Below, one piece after another: positions 1-8,253 of a stretch of DNA of 64,000 nt. The notes beneath the pieces are model-generated. The model was not told the origin of the DNA. It saw only the letters and a program-made list of their open reading frames with translations, and did no database searches. How positions within the stretch are numbered: the first letter of the stretch is position 1; every line of letters begins with the position of its first letter. Source of the DNA: Streptomyces cadmiisoli (GTDB lineage Bacteria > Actinomycetota > Actinomycetes > Streptomycetales > Streptomycetaceae). The DNA is taken from assembly GCF_003261055.1 (NCBI RefSeq), contig NZ_CP030073.1, positions 8,680,001 through 8,744,000 on the forward strand. Direction: 5' to 3'. The position numbers and the translations under genes were made by a program.

Positions 1-281
1 GGCGTACCGCCGGCTGCACCAGTAGCCGGTCCGCCCGCCCTCTGGCGTCAGTCGTCAACGAGTTGGCGCGCATCTCCAACGACATGCCGCCCGGCACCCC
101 GGACACTCGGCGACGTGCACAGCGGCCGGGGGAGAACGCGTGGTCCGTGATGCGCCGGACCCGCTTCCGGAGCGGTGCCCGACGTGTCACGAGCCATGCC
201 GGCCGGGGTGCCGTCACGTCCGCAACCCATACACGACCTGGACGGCCCCGCACGCTCGGCCGTCAAGTGAAGGGACACGAG
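1..281. other. Left edge, no gene supported
   Basis: I see no convincing coding region here. Frames are open on both strands, as expected at this GC content, but none has a recognisable product. The last bases carry the ribosome binding site of the next gene. Confidence 0.4.
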
Positions 282-797
282 TTGAGGCTCTCCAAGCGCA
301 TCACCGGCGCGTTCATCACCGCGGCCATCGTCTGCGGCGGGGTCATGTCGGCACCATCGGCTGGTGCGTCGGTCGCCAGTGGCTCCATCAGCGGTGCCGA
401 CTGGGGGAACGCCGGCGTGAGGAACGACTGGGGCGACGAGGGGCCCTTGGACTACAACTCCCACGACTACAGCAGGGCCGTGGCGTTGTGGCAGCTGGTT
501 CTGCGGGCGGAGGGCTTCTACACCGGAGCCATCGACTGCGACTTCGGCCCCGCCACCACGGAGGCCACCAGAGACTTCCAGAGGTGGTACGGGCTCACGG
601 CTGACGGCAGTGCGGGACCCAACACGCTGAGCGTGGCGGACAACTCGCTGCAGGATCTTGGCAATCAGCGTGACATCAGGTACATCGCCTGGGAGGGTAT
701 GGGCTCGGTGGACTTCCGGCGTATCAACGGCGTCTACCACTTCTACCTCAACGGAGCTTGGCGCACCGCCTCCTACACGTCGGCCTCCGGCTGCTGA
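282..797 (+). CDS. Secreted peptidoglycan-binding-like protein
   Basis: A 171-residue exported protein. I chose the TTG at 282 because AAGGGA lies six bases upstream and the product then begins with an ordinary Sec signal peptide: basic MRLSKR, a hydrophobic stretch, then an Ala-rich cleavage region near residue 30. Residues about 65-125 read as a PG_binding_1 three-helix domain, with AVALWQLVLRAEGF and the D-x-DFGPAT...DFQRWYGL pattern typical of these wall-binding repeats. The C-terminal 45 residues end in Cys and were not recognised. Two related small secreted proteins lie at 4013-4920. A role in binding cell-wall peptidoglycan is inferred from the domain; no catalytic domain is present. 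A GTG at 267 is an alternative start. Confidence 0.75.
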   Translation: MRLSKRITGAFITAAIVCGGVMSAPSAGASVASGSISGADWGNAGVRNDWGDEGPLDYNSHDYSRAVALWQLVLRAEGFYTGAIDCDFGPATTEATRDFQRWYGLTADGSAGPNTLSVADNSLQDLGNQRDIRYIAWEGMGSVDFRRINGVYHFYLNGAWRTASYTSASGC

Positions 798-854
798 ACG
801 GCCGCCTGACAACAGCGGCAGCCGGGGCGCCACGATCCTTGCGGCGCTCTGGCC

Positions 855-898
855 GCCCCTGCTGGCACAGGTCCGGACGGACCTGTGCCAGCAGGGGC
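855..898. terminator. Long perfect hairpin terminator
   Basis: Two perfect 21-bp arms (855-875 and 878-898) are separated by two bases. It sits between two co-directional genes and is the likely terminator of the upstream one. No U-tract follows, which is usual in Streptomyces. Confidence 0.8.
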
Positions 899-934
899 AC
901 GGCTCACCAGCACGAAGAGTGAAGGGGATGTTCC

Positions 935-1315
935 ATGCGTAGCAAGAGAATGATGGCCGCGGGCCTCGCGCTCGTCTGCGGGACGTTCGGGCTCACGATC
1001 GCGAACGCGTCCACGGCGAGCGCCGACACCGCGTTCGGCTGCGGCTATCCGCAGGTCTGCTTCTACAAGACGCAGGCGGACTTCAACGCGAGGCGGTGGA
1101 CCGCCGCGTACAAGGACCTGACCAGCTCCTACCAGACCCTCAGCTCCGGCGCCCGCGGCGCGTACGCAGTGTTCAATTCGCGCAATGACGACGGAGCCCG
1201 GCTGCACTTCACCAACGGCGACGTCGAGTGCCTCGCACCCAATCACCTGATGCTGACCAACGGCTTCGTGGTCGACAAGATCCGGATCATGAACTCTCCG
1301 ACCTGCTCGTACTGA
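935..1315 (+). CDS. Secreted peptidase inhibitor family I36-like protein
   Basis: A 126-residue exported protein. Residues 1-31 form a signal peptide (MRSKRMM, hydrophobic core, A-S-A cleavage site). The mature part starts near a GCGYPQVCFYK segment and continues with a small beta-rich, crystallin-like pattern with paired cysteines, resembling peptidase inhibitor family I36 proteins (the SMI type of Streptomyces), which inhibit metallo- or serine proteases outside the cell. The I36 call is by remembered resemblance, so inhibition of a protease is an inference. AAGGGG stands about nine bases before the ATG. Hairpins flank the gene on both sides, so it is probably transcribed alone. Confidence 0.65.
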   Translation: MRSKRMMAAGLALVCGTFGLTIANASTASADTAFGCGYPQVCFYKTQADFNARRWTAAYKDLTSSYQTLSSGARGAYAVFNSRNDDGARLHFTNGDVECLAPNHLMLTNGFVVDKIRIMNSPTCSY

Positions 1316-1340
1316 GAACAACCTGCGTCGCGCACGGCCT

Positions 1341-1377
1341 GCGGACCCGCCGTCCCCCTTCGGGAAGGCGGGTCCGC
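1341..1377 (+). terminator. Hairpin terminator after the I36-like gene
   Basis: Perfect 11-bp arms (1341-1351 and 1367-1377) around a 15-base loop, 26 bases after the stop codon. Confidence 0.75.
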
Positions 1378-1500
1378 GCCATTGGACGGCAGCCCGGTTT
1401 GCCGCGCGCTGCCTGCGGTGCCGGCTGCATTGCCACGGTAGGAGGTGGTGCCAAGGTCACTCTCCTCGATATGGGCTTCCGAGCCGGGGTGTGCCTGGCT

Positions 1501-2190
1501 CTAGAGGGCCGCCAGCAGGCGTTCTGCGAGGACGGCTGCCGAGGCGGGGTTCTGGCCGGTGAAGAGGTTCCGGTCCACCACTGTGTAGGGCTTCCACATC
1601 TCGCCTTTGGTGAAGTCAACGCCCATGTCGATGAGCTCGGACTCCACCGTCCACCGTGCGCGCTTGGCGAGGCCGACGGCTTCCTCCTCCTCATTGGTGA
1701 ACGCCGTGACCCGGTAGCCCGCGAACGGGGACTCGCCGTGGATCCTTGTCGCCAGCATTGCCGCGGGGGCGTGACAGACGACCGCGAGGGGCTTGCCCGA
1801 AGCGAGCGCCGCGGTCAACAGCCGGCCGGCGTCGGGGTCGACGCACAGGTCCTCCATGGGCCCATGGCCGCCAGGGAAGTAGACGGCGTCATAGTCCTCC
1901 AGACGGGCGTTCGCCAGGTGGATCGGTCGCCGCATCACTTCCGCAGAGCGGATGATCTCCTCGAGGTCGAGGGCGATCTGCGCGCTGCCGGCCATGTCGG
2001 GACGCAGGCTCATCATGTCCACGGTCGGAACCACGGCATTGGGAGTGGCCACCGTGATCTCGTGGCCGGCTCCGCTGAGTGCCTTGTACGGGGCCGCGAA
2101 TTCCTCCGCCCAGTAACCCGTGGCGTGCCTGGTGCCGTCCTTGAGCGTCCAGTACGTCGCCCCGGTCATCACGAAGAGCAGCTTCGCCAT
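1501..2190 (-). CDS. DJ-1/PfpI (Hsp31-like) family protein
   Basis: A 229-residue cytoplasmic protein, full length for the class I glutamine amidotransferase-like DJ-1/PfpI superfamily. The nucleophile elbow is AVVCHAPAA, with Cys139 followed by His140. The oxyanion-side loop is FPGGHGPMEDL (105-115), and the acidic residues Glu29/Glu30 match the Glu that polarises the Cys in HchA-type members. Family members act as glutathione-independent glyoxalases or chaperones, or on covalently modified proteins; which applies here cannot be told from sequence. It is monocistronic and converges with the I36-like gene. Confidence 0.85.
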   Translation of the reverse strand: MAKLLFVMTGATYWTLKDGTRHATGYWAEEFAAPYKALSGAGHEITVATPNAVVPTVDMMSLRPDMAGSAQIALDLEEIIRSAEVMRRPIHLANARLEDYDAVYFPGGHGPMEDLCVDPDAGRLLTAALASGKPLAVVCHAPAAMLATRIHGESPFAGYRVTAFTNEEEEAVGLAKRARWTVESELIDMGVDFTKGEMWKPYTVVDRNLFTGQNPASAAVLAERLLAAL

Positions 2191-2800
2191 CGGTCCATCG
2201 CCTTCCTGTCCGTATTTGACACAGTTAGTGGCCTTTTAACTTCGAGGATGATGCGTCCAGGGCGGGTCCGCCATGCATGGGCTGCGCGTGGCAGCGGATG
2301 CCGGTTGACCTGCGTGTTCCTTGAGAGGCGCGGCTTCGGCGCCGAGGTCGCCGGCAAATGGGGGATCGGCCGTGATCCAGCCCCGCGACGTTGGCAGCGT
2401 GCTGCTGGCGGTCCCGGCCCGTCGCTTTGGCTTGGCCGTAGGTGCGGGCGGCCGTTGTGGTCCTGGGTCGTCCGACCTGGCGCATTCGAATCGCGGGGAA
2501 GAGCGCTTGGCCGGCTGGGCGCCGCCCGCGTGGATCGGTCACCGTGACCCTTGCGCAGGTGTCCGGTATCCGGCGGTGAAACGCTCAGCGACGTGCTGTG
2601 GGCGATGGAATGCTTCCGGTCGGGCGCTCGGCGTCAGTCTTGGGTGTTGCCCCGTTCGGGTGGGTGAGTCGGTGCACCAGCCAGAGCCGTCTTCCGGCGC
2701 GTGGACGTCGGCGCGTTGCCAAGGGCGACTTCTTCGAGGGTGACGACGTAGGTGAGCGTGGCGTGGGCTGAGGAGCCCCTGCGCTCTTGCTGCACCTGGT
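2191..2800. other. Intergenic region upstream of terB
   Basis: About 600 bases between divergent genes. Open frames exist on both strands but none shows a recognisable product or a good ribosome binding site. It presumably carries the promoter of the DJ-1 gene. Confidence 0.4.
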
Positions 2801-2824
2801 AACTTCTACAGTGGTGTAGAAGTT
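2801..2824. promoter_or_regulatory. 10-4-10 palindrome upstream of the TerB gene
   Basis: AACTTCTACA (2801-2810), a four-base spacer GTGG, then the exact reverse complement TGTAGAAGTT (2815-2824). It is AT-richer than its surroundings and lies 64 bases before the terB start, so it is more likely an operator than a terminator. The TACA-n4-TGTA core recalls BlaI/MecI or TetR type sites; the regulator is unknown. Confidence 0.6.
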
Positions 2825-2888
2825 GGGTTGGTCCGGGCCGTTACCGCCTTTCGGCTCGGGCGGCCCTTGAGACACGTATGGAGTTGGC

Positions 2889-3344
2889 ATGGCCCTGTGG
2901 GACCGCATCAAGGAGTCCGCATCGACGATGCAGACCCAGCTGGTGACGAAGAAGAACGACCTGAGGAGTGGTGCCTTCCGCGACGCGAGTATGGCGATGT
3001 GCGCGCTGGTGGCCGCCGCGGACGGCACGATCGACGCCACTGAGCGGCGGCGCGTGGCGCAGCTGATCGCCACCAATGAGGTACTGCAGAACTTCGACGC
3101 CATGGACCTGCAGCGCCGCTTCGAGGACAACCTGAACAAGCTGACGGCGGACTTCGACTTCGGCAAGGTCAGTGTGCTGCAGGAGATCGCCAAGGCGAAG
3201 AAGAAGCCGGCGGAGGCGCGGGCTGTCATCCAGATCGGCATTGTCATCGGGGGCGCGGACGGGGACTTCGACAAGACGGAGCAGGCCCTTGTCCGCGAGG
3301 CGTGCTTCACCCTCGACCTGCCGCCTCACGAGTTCGACCTCTAG
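2889..3344 (+). CDS. terB: TerB family tellurite-resistance protein
   Basis: A 151-residue all-helical protein. It has the two acidic repeats of TerB: AAADGTID near residues 42-49 and GGADGDFD near 120-127, each followed by an ERR/TEQ helix. These Asp-rich loops bind divalent metal in TerB homologues. TerB belongs to stress and phage-defence-associated ter systems and is thought to act at the membrane with other Ter proteins; no terC, terD or terZ gene is next to it here. GGAG precedes the ATG by five bases. Thirty bases downstream a small membrane stress protein follows, probably in the same operon. Expression is likely controlled at the palindrome at 2801-2824. Confidence 0.88.
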   Translation: MALWDRIKESASTMQTQLVTKKNDLRSGAFRDASMAMCALVAAADGTIDATERRRVAQLIATNEVLQNFDAMDLQRRFEDNLNKLTADFDFGKVSVLQEIAKAKKKPAEARAVIQIGIVIGGADGDFDKTEQALVREACFTLDLPPHEFDL

Positions 3345-3374
3345 GCCCCGGAAGGCGTAGGGGAAGGGACGGGC

Positions 3375-3638
3375 ATGGAGATCTCCGGGGTCATCAGTGC
3401 CATCGTGATCGGCGTCATCATCGGCGCGCTGGGAAGGCTGGTTCTGCCGGGCCGTCAGCGGATCGGAGTGCTGCGGACGATCGGCGTCGGCATTGCCGCA
3501 GCCTTTGTCGGCACCGGCATCGCAGCGGGTCTGGGGGTGGCGGACACACAGGGCGTCGACTGGATCGAATGGCTCGTCCAGATCGGGCTCGCAACTGCGG
3601 GCGTGGCCGCTCTCGAACGCTTCAGGTCCCGTCACTGA
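3375..3638 (+). CDS. GlsB/YeaQ/YmgE family membrane protein
   Basis: An 87-residue protein with three hydrophobic spans (about 4-22, 32-54 and 64-80) and glycine-rich faces (GVIIGALGRLVLPG), typical of the small transglycosylase-associated YeaQ/GlsB family linked to general and acid stress. A strong AGGGGAAGGGA ribosome binding site lies 4-8 bases upstream. The molecular function of the family is unknown. It lies 30 bases behind terB, which suggests a shared envelope-stress transcript. Confidence 0.8.
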   Translation: MEISGVISAIVIGVIIGALGRLVLPGRQRIGVLRTIGVGIAAAFVGTGIAAGLGVADTQGVDWIEWLVQIGLATAGVAALERFRSRH

Positions 3639-3938
3639 TGTAGCGGCCGCAGTGGGGTGCCCGTGGGTGGGCGGGCTCAGCGTTCTCCTGCCCTCGCGTC
3701 GCGGGTGCCGGCTCCATCGAGGTGTCCGCGTGCAGGATGACGGGCAGCGTGACGGCCGAGATTTCCGAGGGCACCGCCGTCATGGCGGTGCCTGCGGCGG
3801 CTGTCCGAGCGGCTGTGCCCACCGTGGTGCAGACCGGGGACGAGCCCCGTCCCTCGGGAGCCGGCCCGAAACGAGGGCGGTGCCCTGGCGCGGTATCGCG
3901 GGGCCTGCCCGGCCGCCGGGACGACGGTCGCAGCTGCC

Positions 3939-3971
3939 GGCACCGTCCACGCCTGGAGCCCGGACGGTGCC
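3939..3971. terminator. Hairpin between convergent genes
   Basis: Perfect 10-bp arms (3939-3948 and 3962-3971) with a 13-base loop, between the end of the GlsB-like gene and the convergent peptidoglycan-binding gene. The rest of 3639-4012 shows no gene. Confidence 0.55.
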
Positions 3972-4012
3972 CCCGTACAGCCTCTACGCCATTTCCGCCC
4001 TGGCCGAGTCGG

Positions 4013-4444
4013 TCAGAGCCGTGCGCACTTCCAGGCACCCCCTCTGGTGTACTCCCACTTGAGGTGGTCGCGGGTCTGAGTGCCGTATTCGCCGTCGTCG
4101 CCGATGCCCTCAGTGCGCTGCGCACGGACCAGTGCGGCACGGGTCCGATCGCCGAATTGGCCGTCGATCACCAGTGACTCGCCGTAACAGACGTCCAGAG
4201 AGCGCTGGAGCGCAGCGACCGCCGGGCCCTGGGCCCCGATCGCCATGTAGCAGTTGGTGCTGGTGTTGTAGGACGGGATGTACGCGGTGTAGACGCTGCC
4301 GCTGAAGGTCTTGGTCCTGGCCACGTGGGTGTTGCACCAGCCGTCGGCGGCTGAGGCGGGCTGCGCGGCGGCGAAGGCCAGTCCGGACAGCAGGCCGACC
4401 CCGGCCAGGATGCCCGCTGCTGCCCGCCGGTACGTATGTGTCAC
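4013..4444 (-). CDS. Secreted peptidoglycan-binding protein
   Basis: A 143-residue exported protein. I start it at the GTG ending at 4444, seven bases after GGGGGAAG; the next GTG upstream is too close to that site. The signal peptide covers about residues 1-32 (MTHTYRRAA, then hydrophobic, then PASA). The mature part begins with a W-C-N-T motif and continues as one PG_binding_1-like domain (VAALQRSLDVCY..IDGQFGDRTRAALVRAQ). It is a paralogue of the gene immediately upstream, with the same WCNT opening and the same Y-N-x-S-x-N-C segment. The two are 47 bases apart and probably form one transcript. Confidence 0.8.
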   Translation of the reverse strand: MTHTYRRAAAGILAGVGLLSGLAFAAAQPASAADGWCNTHVARTKTFSGSVYTAYIPSYNTSTNCYMAIGAQGPAVAALQRSLDVCYGESLVIDGQFGDRTRAALVRAQRTEGIGDDGEYGTQTRDHLKWEYTRGGAWKCARL

Positions 4445-4491
4445 GGTCACTCTTCCCCCAGAGTTTCGTGTTCGCTTGTGATCCGTCACGC

Positions 4492-4920
4492 CTACGGCAG
4501 GGTCCCGCAGACGCCTTCACTGCCACGCCAGCGCAGCCTGTCGCGGGTGTTGGGGCCGTAAACGCCGTCGTCGTCCAGCCCCAGCTGGCGCTGGACCACC
4601 TTCAGTTCACGTTCGGTGATCGCGCCGAAGTTGTTGTCGACCGCAACGCTGGTGCGGCCGTGACAGTAGCGGAGGGACCGCTGGATCGCTCCCACGGCCG
4701 AGCTGGTCGCGCCCCGCGCGGTGATGCAGTTGAGTGAGGAGTTATAGGCAGGGATCTGGGCCAGGTTGTGGTCGCCGCCGTTGGTGAAGAGCCCGATCGT
4801 TGTGTTGCACCAGCTGGCGGCGGCTGCGGGCGTGGCGGTGGCGGCGGTGATTCCCAGGCCGGCCACCAGGGTCGCGGCTGCCAGCCCCGCTGTCGTGCGC
4901 AGTGATCGTGTCCTGTTCAC
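4492..4920 (-). CDS. Secreted peptidoglycan-binding protein (paralogue)
   Basis: A 142-residue exported protein starting at a GTG with GGAGG four bases upstream. It has a signal peptide of about 39 residues (MNRTRSLRTT, then an Ala/Leu-rich core), then a W-C-N-T start and a PG_binding_1-like domain (VGAIQRSLRYCHG..VDNNFGAITERELKVVQRQLGL). It is a clear tandem paralogue of the following gene and more distantly related to the one at 282. It diverges from a SARP-type regulator 119 bases away, so the intergenic region may hold the promoters of both and the regulator may control this pair. Confidence 0.8.
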   Translation of the reverse strand: MNRTRSLRTTAGLAAATLVAGLGITAATATPAAAASWCNTTIGLFTNGGDHNLAQIPAYNSSLNCITARGATSSAVGAIQRSLRYCHGRTSVAVDNNFGAITERELKVVQRQLGLDDDGVYGPNTRDRLRWRGSEGVCGTLP

Positions 4921-5039
4921 GTGTCCTCCGTCAGGTGAGGTTCCTTCGAATGTTTCGGTGATGACTTGACGCTGCACGCCGATGGTGTGCACGGGGCCTG
5001 GGTGAGAACCTTGTCGAAAACTTGTCGGGGGGCGCCGCC

Positions 5040-7274
5040 ATGGCGGAGTATCAACTGCTGGGTCCAGTGCAGATGTTGAAGGAAGGGCGGCCGGTGGACC
5101 TCGGCCCGCCCCAGCGGCGTACGGTGATCGCGGCTCTGCTGGTCGATGCCGGCCGACTGGTCACCACCGAGCGGCTGATCGAACGGGTGTGGGGGGACCG
5201 GTCGCCCCAGCACGCCCGCACTTCGCTGTACTCCCACATCGCCAGGATCCGAGGGCTCGTGGGCGCGAAGTCGGTCCGTGACCGCCGTGGCGCCGAAGGG
5301 CTGTGTACGTCAGGGCCCGTCCTCTCGCGCCGTCCGGGCGGCTATCTGCTCGACGTACCGACCGACCGTATCGATCTGCACCGATACCGGCTCATGGTCG
5401 AGCGAGCCGGCGCCCCAGGGCGGACGGACCATGAGCGGGTGGCGCTGCTGCGCGAAGCGCTCCACCGGTGGCACGGTGAACCACTTGCCGGACTTCCGGG
5501 CACGTGGGCGGCGCGTACCCGCGAGACCTGGCGCCAGCAGCATGTCGACACGGTCATGGCTTGGGGCCGGGCCGAGCTGAGCGTGGGTAACCCCACTCCT
5601 GTCATCACCGTCCTGCCGGACCTGGTGGCCGAGCATCCACTGGCCGAGCAGCTGACAGCCGTGCTGATGCGAGCCCTGCATGTGACCGGGCGTTCGGCCG
5701 AGGCACTGTCGTGGTTCGAGGCCCTGCGCCGGCGCCTGGCCGACGCACTCGGCACGGACCCGGGCGGTGAGCTGCGCAGACTGCATCAGGCGATCCTGCG
5801 GGACGAGCCGGATGCGTGCGCGCCGATGCCCGAGCCGGTGACGGCCGGGGCCGCGGCGCGCCGCGGCCCGGCACAACTCCCGCCGTGCGTCTCACGCTTT
5901 ACCGGTCGGGCCGCCGAACTGACCGGGCTCTTCGGCCACCTGGGCGGCCGGCGTACCGGATCCGAGCCGTCCGCGGTGCTGATCTCCGGGACACCCGGCG
6001 TGGGCAAGACCGCGCTCGCGGTCAGTTGGGCGCATCAGGCCCGCGAGGCGTACCCGGACGGGCAGCTGTACGTGAATCTGCGCGGCTACGACACCCGCCC
6101 CCCTGTGGCGCCGACCGAGGCGCTGGCCGGTCTCCTCTCGGCCCTGGGAGTGCCCGGCCAGGAGATGCCGCCGGCGGAGGACGACCGGGCAGCCCGCTAC
6201 CGCAGCGAGCTCAGCGGCCGCAGCATGCTGATCGTCCTGGACAACGCCTCGTCGGTGGAACAGGTGCGCCCGCTGCTGCCGGGCACACCCAACTGCGCGG
6301 TGATCGTGACCAGCAGGGACTCCCTGCCCGGGCTGGTGGCCGTGCACGGAGCCCACCGCCTGGTCCTCGACCTGCTCCCGGAACCGGACGCGATCGCTCT
6401 GCTGCGCGCGCTCATCGGCAGCCGGGTGGATGCCGAGCCGCGGGCCGCCGCCGCACTGACGCAGTTCTGCGCTCGGTTGCCGCTCGCGTTGCGGGTGGCA
6501 GCGGAACTGGCCTTGAACCGCCCCGACACCCCGTTGAGCGATCTGGTCCCGGAGCTGGCCGACCACCGTCGGCGGCTGGACCTGCTGGACGCGGGCGGAG
6601 ACCCGCGCGCGGCGGTGCGTGCCGTCTTCTTCTGGTCGTATCGGGGTCTGCCGAGCGAGGCGGCACGCGTCTTCCGGCTCCTCGGCACGCACCCGGGCCC
6701 CGACTTCGACGTCCGCGCCGCTGCCGCGCTCGCCGACGCCGATACCTCCCGCACCGCACATGTCCTGGAAGCGCTGGCCCGGGCGCATCTGATCCAGCGG
6801 ACCGGTTCCGGGCGCTACTGCATGCACGAGCTGTTGCGTGCCTACGCCCGCTGGCTCGCCGACCACGAGGACGGCGAAGCGGCGCAGGGCTCCGCCCGGA
6901 CCCGTATGTTCGACCACTATCTGACCGGCGCAGCCGCCGCCGTGGACGCCCTGTATCCGGCCGAGCGGCACCGTCGACCTGCTGTCAGCTGCTACAGGGG
7001 TCACCTTCCTCCGAGTCGCGACGAGACCGCAGCGCGTGACTGGCTCGACCGCGAACGCCTCGTACTGCTCTCCGTGGCCCGCCATGCCAGAGACAACGGG
7101 TCTCCGGGCGTCACGGACCGGCTGGCCGCGATTCTCTACTCTTACCTCTGCGATGGCGGCCACGTCACCGAGTCGCTCGTCATCCACAGCGACGTGCTCG
7201 CCGGAGCACGCGAGATGAAGGACGAGGCCGCGGAAGCGGGCGCCCTGACGGATCTCGGCGTCGTCCACCGGTAG
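5040..7274 (+). CDS. AfsR/SARP regulator (BTAD, NB-ARC), TPR tail lost
   Basis: A 744-residue STAND-type regulator. Order: OmpR/PhoB-like winged-helix DNA-binding domain (about 1-100), bacterial transcriptional activation domain (110-260), then NB-ARC ATPase with P-loop GTPGVGKT (about 317-324) and the following ATPase subdomains to about 620. The ATG at 5040 has a G-rich site upstream; a TTG at 5022 is an alternative. Family members continue into TPR repeats. Here the frame meets TAG at 7272-7274 exactly where the first repeat starts (LTDLGVVHR then stop), and the rest of the repeat region follows in broken frames. The sensor/oligomerisation tail is therefore missing and activity may be lost or constitutive. 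Confidence 0.85.
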   Translation: MAEYQLLGPVQMLKEGRPVDLGPPQRRTVIAALLVDAGRLVTTERLIERVWGDRSPQHARTSLYSHIARIRGLVGAKSVRDRRGAEGLCTSGPVLSRRPGGYLLDVPTDRIDLHRYRLMVERAGAPGRTDHERVALLREALHRWHGEPLAGLPGTWAARTRETWRQQHVDTVMAWGRAELSVGNPTPVITVLPDLVAEHPLAEQLTAVLMRALHVTGRSAEALSWFEALRRRLADALGTDPGGELRRLHQAILRDEPDACAPMPEPVTAGAAARRGPAQLPPCVSRFTGRAAELTGLFGHLGGRRTGSEPSAVLISGTPGVGKTALAVSWAHQAREAYPDGQLYVNLRGYDTRPPVAPTEALAGLLSALGVPGQEMPPAEDDRAARYRSELSGRSMLIVLDNASSVEQVRPLLPGTPNCAVIVTSRDSLPGLVAVHGAHRLVLDLLPEPDAIALLRALIGSRVDAEPRAAAALTQFCARLPLALRVAAELALNRPDTPLSDLVPELADHRRRLDLLDAGGDPRAAVRAVFFWSYRGLPSEAARVFRLLGTHPGPDFDVRAAAALADADTSRTAHVLEALARAHLIQRTGSGRYCMHELLRAYARWLADHEDGEAAQGSARTRMFDHYLTGAAAAVDALYPAERHRRPAVSCYRGHLPPSRDETAARDWLDRERLVLLSVARHARDNGSPGVTDRLAAILYSYLCDGGHVTESLVIHSDVLAGAREMKDEAAEAGALTDLGVVHR

Positions 7275-7629
7275 CTCGGGTGCTACCGGCCCGCCAGGAA
7301 TCACCTGGGCCAGGCCCTGGACCTCTTCCGCCACGTCGGCGAGCGGCACGTGGGCCAGAACGGTGGGCAAGCTCGGAGAGGTCCCCCAGCAGATGGCTCA
7401 CATACGTCGGCCGACCGATATCACCAGCGGGGCCTCGCCCTCTGCCGGGAGCTCAACGACCGGGTGGGAGAGGCCCAACACGCTGACCAATCTCGCGGGC
7501 GTCCGGACCGTGGGGCGGCCGGAAAGTGCCATGAGCTGCCTTGAGGAGGCAGCGGGAGATCGTCAACGCGTTCCACTACCAGAATCGCACCGGCTGTCAG
7601 TCGGACCTGCTTCCGCATGACCTGCCCCT
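7275..7629 (+). pseudogene. Decayed TPR region of the SARP regulator
   Basis: Reading straight through the TAG gives LGCYRPARNHLGQALDLFRHVGERH, a good TPR helix pair. After that, repeat-like segments alternate between frames: LGEVPQQMAHI in a second frame, DRYHQRGLALCRELNDRV back in the first, NTLTNLAGVR and SAMSCLEEA in the second, then IVNAFHYQNRTG in the third. This is the C-terminal TPR array of the upstream regulator with one nonsense change and several indels. Confidence 0.75.
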
Positions 7630-7707
7630 GCGCGGAGCGATGATGCGCAACTTCAGCAAATGGGGCAGATCGCGCAGCTGACTGGTCTGCCCCTCCCGAA
7701 AGAGTGA
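7630..7707 (+). pseudogene. C-terminal tail fragment overlapping the left inverted repeat
   Basis: An open stretch ending LQQMGQIAQLTGLPLPKE-stop, whose last codons lie inside the 51-bp inverted repeat. The right repeat contains the tail of another reading frame, also ending PPLPKE-stop and also reading inward. It looks like the 3' end of a lost gene, possibly IS-associated; I do not recognise the family. Confidence 0.45.
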
Positions 7708-7736
7708 AACAGACATAAAATCACTTACCGCCCTTT
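7686..7736 (+). repeat. Left copy of 51-bp inverted repeat
   Basis: Matches the reverse complement of 10420-10470 at 46 of 51 positions; mismatches are at 7688, 7720, 7721, 7724 and 7725. Positions 7689-7719 are identical to the complement of 10437-10467. The outer part contains codons for PLPKE and a stop. Confidence 0.92.
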
Positions 7737-7914
7737 CAGGTGAACAAATTGATGTCGGTCATCAGGGTGGATGCACCCTCTTCAAAGAACAGTCCTTGCG
7801 CACGCTGACGGGATCAATTCGCAGAAGGCCAGCAGTACTTGACAACTGCTTCCGCAGAATGATCGACTCCGAAGCCGAGCCTGAGGCAGGTCGTTTACGG
7901 GGATGTGGGACATC
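7737..7914 (+). promoter_or_regulatory. Leader and probable promoter of the cassette
   Basis: About 180 bases between the left repeat and the first gene, AT-richer than the neighbourhood. A perfect TTGACA is at 7839-7844; no convincing -10 hexamer follows at 17-18 bases. No coding capacity was recognised. Confidence 0.35.
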
Positions 7915-8253
7915 ATGGGCGCCGATCATCAGGGCAGCTTGGAACTGGCCGTTTCGCGGGAGGGCGAGCTGAATTCCCTGCGGACGTGGCTGGACCTCGC
8001 CGCGATCCCCGGCGTGGTTGTCCGCCGGGTAGCCGGCACTCCCGGTCCCGGAGAGCAGGGTGCGCTCGACACGTTGACGGTGCTCGCCACCAGCACCGCT
8101 CTGGTCGCGGCGATCAGGATTTTGCCGGAGTTCCTGCGGGCCAGGCGCAGCGACCTGTCCGTCACGGTAACGGTGCGCGGGAAAAAGCTGACCGTCGACG
8201 CCCGCAACGTCGAGGAGGTCATGCCGATCTTGGAGAAGCTCCTCGATGAGTGA
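7915..8253 (+). CDS. EACC1-like (effector-associated constant component 1) protein
   Basis: A 112-residue protein of the small EACC1 type that accompanies variable effectors in NTP-dependent conflict systems of multicellular bacteria. Visible features: an N-terminal strand (LELAVSRE), a helix with LRTWLDL, the VRRVAGTPGPGEQGALDTL segment, a hydrophobic central helix ending RARRSD, then two strands (LSVTVTVRGKKLTVDA) and a terminal helix. It starts at the ATG at 7915 with GGGA four bases upstream; the ATG at 7903 has no spacing for a binding site. Its last eight bases overlap the caspase-M16 start, indicating translational coupling. The constant component is thought to recruit or regulate its partner effector. 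It has no membrane span or catalytic motif. Confidence 0.8.
   Translation: MGADHQGSLELAVSREGELNSLRTWLDLAAIPGVVVRRVAGTPGPGEQGALDTLTVLATSTALVAAIRILPEFLRARRSDLSVTVTVRGKKLTVDARNVEEVMPILEKLLDE

Noticed and set aside
5892..7370. A 492-codon open frame antisense to the SARP regulator
   Set aside because: Same reason: the plus strand has clear BTAD and NB-ARC motifs, and the antisense product has none.
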